8,471 nt of DNA from Bacteroidota bacterium (GTDB lineage Bacteria > Bacteroidota > Bacteroidia > Sphingobacteriales > Sphingobacteriaceae): assembly GCA_025355225.1 (NCBI GenBank), contig JANYAB010000379.1, positions 1-8,471 of the forward strand. Reading direction: 5' to 3'. The notes under the pieces are model-generated. The model searched no databases, was not told where the DNA came from, and saw nothing but the letters and a program-made list of their open reading frames with translations. Of this stretch, positions 5,326 through 8,471 are shown piece by piece (the stretch's first letter is position 1; the number at the start of each line of letters is the position of its first letter). The position numbers and the translations under genes are program-made.

Positions 5326-7662
5326 CTTCGATAGCTTCACCAATATCACCCCATGCGGAGGCACTTTTGCTATCAACTCCGGTCCGCTGGCGATCAAATA
5401 CTTTTGCTGCCATACATCGCGCACCCTGGTATATTCACCCAAACCTGCTTCGGTCTTATTTATTTTTATGGTTTGATATTGTTCGGATGTATTGAATATA
5501 CCTACGGCCTTGCCGCCATCTTCCAACTCTTTTGTCCAAACCTGGTAACCGTCCTTTTCGATGATCTGCCTTGCTTCTCTACCCAAAGCATCCTGATCTA
5601 TCGCCAACACTTCATCATTGGTCAGCAGGTTAAGCGTAAAAGCATCCAGATGCCCCATGTCGCAGCCAATCAATAAAGGCGCCGACAGTAAACTCCATAA
5701 GCTGATGTGGGTATATTGCTCATCGGGAGTTAACCTCGTATTGTGCTGGCTATCGCCCCAGCCTACTTTACCAACCACCAACATATCTGGATCGTTAAAG
5801 TGTCCGGGTTGTGCACCCAGTGCTGTTTTATCCTGGCTGAATCCTATCGAAGAAAGGCTTTTCCAGGTGTCTTCAATATCACCTGTCGTGCGCCAGCTAT
5901 TGCCGCCGACTGCTGTTCCCCAGTTCCATACATCACCCATACCATACTGGCAAAAGCTGAACAGGATATCCCGGTGAACCTTATCTAATGAGGCGCGCAT
6001 CACCTGGTAGGGCTTTTTAAAGTCGTCTAATGTTGGATTTTGTGACGTTACCTGCGAATAGGAACACCAATCATATTTTAGATAATCTATCCCCCAATCG
6101 GCATAAGTTTTAGCGTCCTGATCCTCATGCTGCCAGCTTCCGAGGTAGCCGCCACAGGTTTTTGGACCAGGTGATGAATAAATCCCCATTCTTAAACCCA
6201 AACTGTGCACATAGTCTGTCAAACCTTTCATGTCCGGGAACTTTTCATTCGGAACAATCTCTCCGTTCGCGTTGCGGTTTGCCGCTTCCCATCCATCGTC
6301 GATATTGATATAGTTCCATCCATGCGCACTCAGTTTGTCGGACATGGCATTGGCAGAGATCCGCACCTTTTTATCATTTACAGTTAAGCCCCAGGCGTTC
6401 CAGCTGTTCCAGCCTAAGGCCGGCGTTAAACCGATCACATCTCCAATTTTTATGCTGAATTTTTTATGGTTGCTGCCCAATGTATTGCTAACGGTGAAGG
6501 TTACCAGGTAGTCGCCTTTATTAATCACCATACCGGTGATAATACCGGTTGCGGCATCCAGTTTTAAACCTGCAGGCAATCCGTCGGCCTTGTAAACAAG
6601 CGGCGTTTGTCCCGTGGCTGGTATCTTGTACAAAAACGGATTACCCGGGCGTTCCCCAAAAACATCCGGCCCATTAATCCGTGGTTCTGCCTTTACGTAA
6701 GGCGTCAAAATATAGGGCGTACCCTCAGTTTTGGTGATCTGCTTACCCGACCGGTTGTCTGTGAAAGTGTAAGTCAGATCGTATGATCTTTTTTGAAGCG
6801 ACCCTATGGTAAATGTATAAGTGAAGGGGCTATGTGCCGAAAAATTGGCATTATTTGTTTTTTCATAAATAACGGTATTGGTTTCAGGGTCGATAACCTT
6901 GAAATTCAATTTACCGGTAAAATCGTAAGTGCCGCCACTTGCTTTTATTTTAACTGATTTGCTCAAACTATTAGGACCACTGTAAATAAAATCACCATCG
7001 GTATTGAAGGCCACATTGTCCATTAAATCAACCATGTGCAGCCTGAATTTATCGCCATAAATACCCCCTGCACCGCCGGTATCAAACAGGCGTACGGCTA
7101 TCACATTCTCCTTATCCCATAAGATGGCAGGATTATGCACCGAAAGGGAAAAGGAACCTGGCCCATAAAGACCCGATTTAATATCGCCGCCGTTTTTATA
7201 ATTTTTATAGACCAGCTTACCGTTCAGGAACACCTCGCCGCCATCATCCAAATAGCCGAGGTCGAAATGCAGGCTGTCTTTCAGATATGCTTTTTCTTTT
7301 AGGGAGGATGGAATAGTGGTGTGCAGGCGGTACCAGCCAAAGCCATCTGTATTTGGATAGCCCTGTTCTTCCCATGGAATGCTGACATCGGCCGCTTTCC
7401 AGTCTTGATCGTTATATTTTACAGCCGACCAGGTGGTTGAGTCGCCTATTTTAAATTTCCATCCTTTAGCTAAGGAAATATCCTGGGCCGACGCCCCTAA
7501 AAAGGGCGCAGCCAGGAGGACGATCAGTATCCAAATTCTTGTTATCCGCAAAAGAGCGCCGTCACCCTGAGCTTGTCGAAGGGTATGTGCGGTAAGGCCC
7601 GACCCGCTACGCTTCGACGCGTTCAGCATGACACCTGTGTTATTTCTGGTTGTTGTTTTCAA
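5323..7662 (-). CDS. Secreted GH27 alpha-galactosidase with N-terminal jelly-roll and NEW1/putative Ig domains
   Basis: This 779-residue exported glycosidase removes terminal alpha-galactose from glycans or glycoproteins, probably in the periplasm. From the N-terminus it has a hydrophobic signal segment (about 42-58, then GASAQ as a likely cleavage site, no lipobox cysteine); a GH2-like galactose-binding jelly roll (about 62-215); a linking beta domain (about 215-325); a NEW1/He_PIG-associated motif (RINGPDVFGERPGNPFLYKI, 328-347) with a putative Ig domain to about 407; and the GH27 barrel from LGWNSWNAWG (416-425). The nucleophile is D531 in YLKYDWC, and the acid/base by alignment to human alpha-galactosidase A is D595 in RTTGDIEDTW. 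A C-terminal beta domain follows. The start is uncertain. TTG at 7662 lies three bases after the GH127 stop codon, an in-frame ATG occurs at 7629, and a TTG lies after the repeat at 7561-7632. That repeat is translated as residues 11-34. In this operon, extensin Ser-linked alpha-galactose is an attractive substrate; galactomannan or galactolipid sugars are alternatives. Confidence 0.93.
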   Translation of the reverse strand: MKTTTRNNTGVMLNASKRSGSGLTAHTLRQAQGDGALLRITRIWILIVLLAAPFLGASAQDISLAKGWKFKIGDSTTWSAVKYNDQDWKAADVSIPWEEQGYPNTDGFGWYRLHTTIPSSLKEKAYLKDSLHFDLGYLDDGGEVFLNGKLVYKNYKNGGDIKSGLYGPGSFSLSVHNPAILWDKENVIAVRLFDTGGAGGIYGDKFRLHMVDLMDNVAFNTDGDFIYSGPNSLSKSVKIKASGGTYDFTGKLNFKVIDPETNTVIYEKTNNANFSAHSPFTYTFTIGSLQKRSYDLTYTFTDNRSGKQITKTEGTPYILTPYVKAEPRINGPDVFGERPGNPFLYKIPATGQTPLVYKADGLPAGLKLDAATGIITGMVINKGDYLVTFTVSNTLGSNHKKFSIKIGDVIGLTPALGWNSWNAWGLTVNDKKVRISANAMSDKLSAHGWNYINIDDGWEAANRNANGEIVPNEKFPDMKGLTDYVHSLGLRMGIYSSPGPKTCGGYLGSWQHEDQDAKTYADWGIDYLKYDWCSYSQVTSQNPTLDDFKKPYQVMRASLDKVHRDILFSFCQYGMGDVWNWGTAVGGNSWRTTGDIEDTWKSLSSIGFSQDKTALGAQPGHFNDPDMLVVGKVGWGDSQHNTRLTPDEQYTHISLWSLLSAPLLIGCDMGHLDAFTLNLLTNDEVLAIDQDALGREARQIIEKDGYQVWTKELEDGGKAVGIFNTSEQYQTIKINKTEAGLGEYTRVRDVWQQKYLIASGPELIAKVPPHGVILVKLSK
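7561..7632. repeat. REP-like inverted-repeat element inside the alpha-galactosidase 5' coding region
   Basis: The outer 22 bases on each side (7561-7582 and 7611-7632) are imperfect inverted repeats matching at 16 of 22 positions, sharing GTCA, CTGA and GTCGAAG blocks. The CCCTGAGCTTGTCGAAGGG core (7565-7583) is a well-known dispersed bacterial repeat whose translation, LRQAQG, turns up in many predicted proteins. Its length of 72 bases is 24 codons, and its ends fall on codon boundaries of the reading frame starting at 7662. It therefore adds residues 11-34 just before the signal peptide without breaking the frame. Confidence 0.8.
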
Positions 7663-7665
7663 GGT

Positions 7666-8471
7666 TTATTGGGTTAAAAGGTCAACATATTTCACTTGCT
7701 CAGGGAACCACACCGTCATTTCGCCTTTGCCCCGATTTGCCCATGCATAATAAGGTATTGCCGTCAAAGTGGTGTTTTGCGTACTCACATTTTCCCCTGC
7801 CGCATCTATACTTATGCTTTTTACTTCGGCTTTCAATACCGTAACCCCATTTAAAAGCCCGGCTTCAAATTCGGGTTTAAAAACAACATCTTTTGGAACC
7901 AGGATGTTGCTTGCCTGCCCGTTATTGTCTTTCCATTCTGCGCAATACATTATAGGGCCCCTTTGCAACGCAACCTTGCCATTATCATCTTTTACTTTGT
8001 CATTAGCTACCACTCTCAGCACATCCATAGGAATATTTACTTCTACCTTATCGTTCTTTTTCCACTTCCTGCTAATCACCGCGTAGCCCTGATGTATTTC
8101 GTAATTTACCGGCATCCCGTTTACCTTTATCTCTACCTGCTGTGCCGATTTCTTTTCATAATTATAGAGGTCCGATGGTATGGCTTCGTTTTGCGCCCAG
8201 CCGGGTATACGGATCTTCAGTTCCATATCCATCGCTTTTGCAGGGTCTATCGTGAACAATAAACCGCCGTCCCAGGGATAATTATTTTTCTGTGTGATCC
8301 GCACCTCTTTGTTATCGACCCTTAAATTCCCCGTTCCGCTGATAAAAAGATTTACATAAACCGCATTGCCTTTTTCGGCATAGATATAGCCCGGAATAGA
8401 GGGTATCAGCCTTACCACGTTAGTTGGGCAGCAGGAACAGGTGAACCAGCCGGAACGTTCCGGCTCCGTAT
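7666..8471 (-). CDS. GH127 beta-L-arabinofuranosidase, C-terminal part (5' end beyond window)
   Basis: The frame is open to the right edge, so the gene is cut off. The GTG at 8418 is an internal valine, not a start. Translating past it gives a WFTCSCCPTN motif (codons within about 8419-8448), followed by VVRLIPSIPGYIY. In the GH127 enzyme HypBA1 of Bifidobacterium longum, the equivalent adjacent cysteines bind zinc and one is the nucleophile, so the active-site end of the catalytic domain is present and intact. The remaining 240 or so residues form the C-terminal beta-sandwich domains typical of this family (formerly DUF1680), with LKIRIPGWA and KVALQRGPIMYCAEW as family landmarks. The expected activity is hydrolysis of terminal beta-L-arabinofuranose, as in Hyp-linked arabinan of extensins. 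The signal peptide and first catalytic half cannot be seen. The gene ends with TAA at 7666-7668, three bases before the proposed TTG start of the alpha-galactosidase gene, which suggests co-transcription. Confidence 0.9.
   Translation of the reverse strand, partial: TEPERSGWFTCSCCPTNVVRLIPSIPGYIYAEKGNAVYVNLFISGTGNLRVDNKEVRITQKNNYPWDGGLLFTIDPAKAMDMELKIRIPGWAQNEAIPSDLYNYEKKSAQQVEIKVNGMPVNYEIHQGYAVISRKWKKNDKVEVNIPMDVLRVVANDKVKDDNGKVALQRGPIMYCAEWKDNNGQASNILVPKDVVFKPEFEAGLLNGVTVLKAEVKSISIDAAGENVSTQNTTLTAIPYYAWANRGKGEMTVWFPEQVKYVDLLTQ

Overview
The window looks like chromosomal DNA of a plant-biomass-degrading Bacteroidota, most likely a Sphingobacteriaceae member of the Mucilaginibacter/Pedobacter type. 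This rests on moderate G+C, mostly weak Shine-Dalgarno signals, a periplasmic multidomain glycoside hydrolase, and an intergenic repeat style that I associate with that group. The genus is an inference and I could not check it.

Every real gene is on the minus strand, so transcription runs from the right edge to the left. In order of transcription: (1) a GH127 beta-L-arabinofuranosidase, cut by the window edge so that only the C-terminal part is present (7666-8471); (2) a secreted GH27 alpha-galactosidase (5323-7662); (3) a DHDPS-family deaminase/dehydratase, probably HypD (4254-5207); (4) an alpha-ketoglutarate semialdehyde dehydrogenase, HypH-like (2602-4179); (5) a proline racemase-family 4-hydroxyproline 2-epimerase (1601-2602); (6) an FAD-dependent D-amino acid (D-hydroxyproline) dehydrogenase, HypO-like (239-1492). 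The left 238 bases are AT-rich and hold no recognisable gene.

Genes 3-6 make up the complete bacterial trans-4-hydroxy-L-proline route: epimerase to cis-4-hydroxy-D-proline, dehydrogenase to 1-pyrroline-4-hydroxy-2-carboxylate, deaminase to alpha-ketoglutarate semialdehyde, and dehydrogenase to alpha-ketoglutarate. The two upstream hydrolases fit the glycans of plant hydroxyproline-rich glycoproteins. GH127 enzymes cleave beta-L-arabinofuranose of Hyp-linked arabinan, and an alpha-galactosidase could remove the alpha-galactose carried on extensin serines. I therefore propose that this is an extensin/HRGP utilisation locus that couples deglycosylation to hydroxyproline catabolism. That coupling is an inference; the individual families are well supported.

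Two kinds of repeat decorate the operon. A composite inverted repeat of about 110 bp fills two intergenic junctions (1496-1603 and 5213-5325). In both, the stop codon of the upstream gene lies at the repeat edge, and a 40-base outer arm is identical between the copies. A different 72-bp inverted-repeat element (7561-7632) sits inside the coding sequence of the alpha-galactosidase, just before its signal peptide, and is translated in frame.
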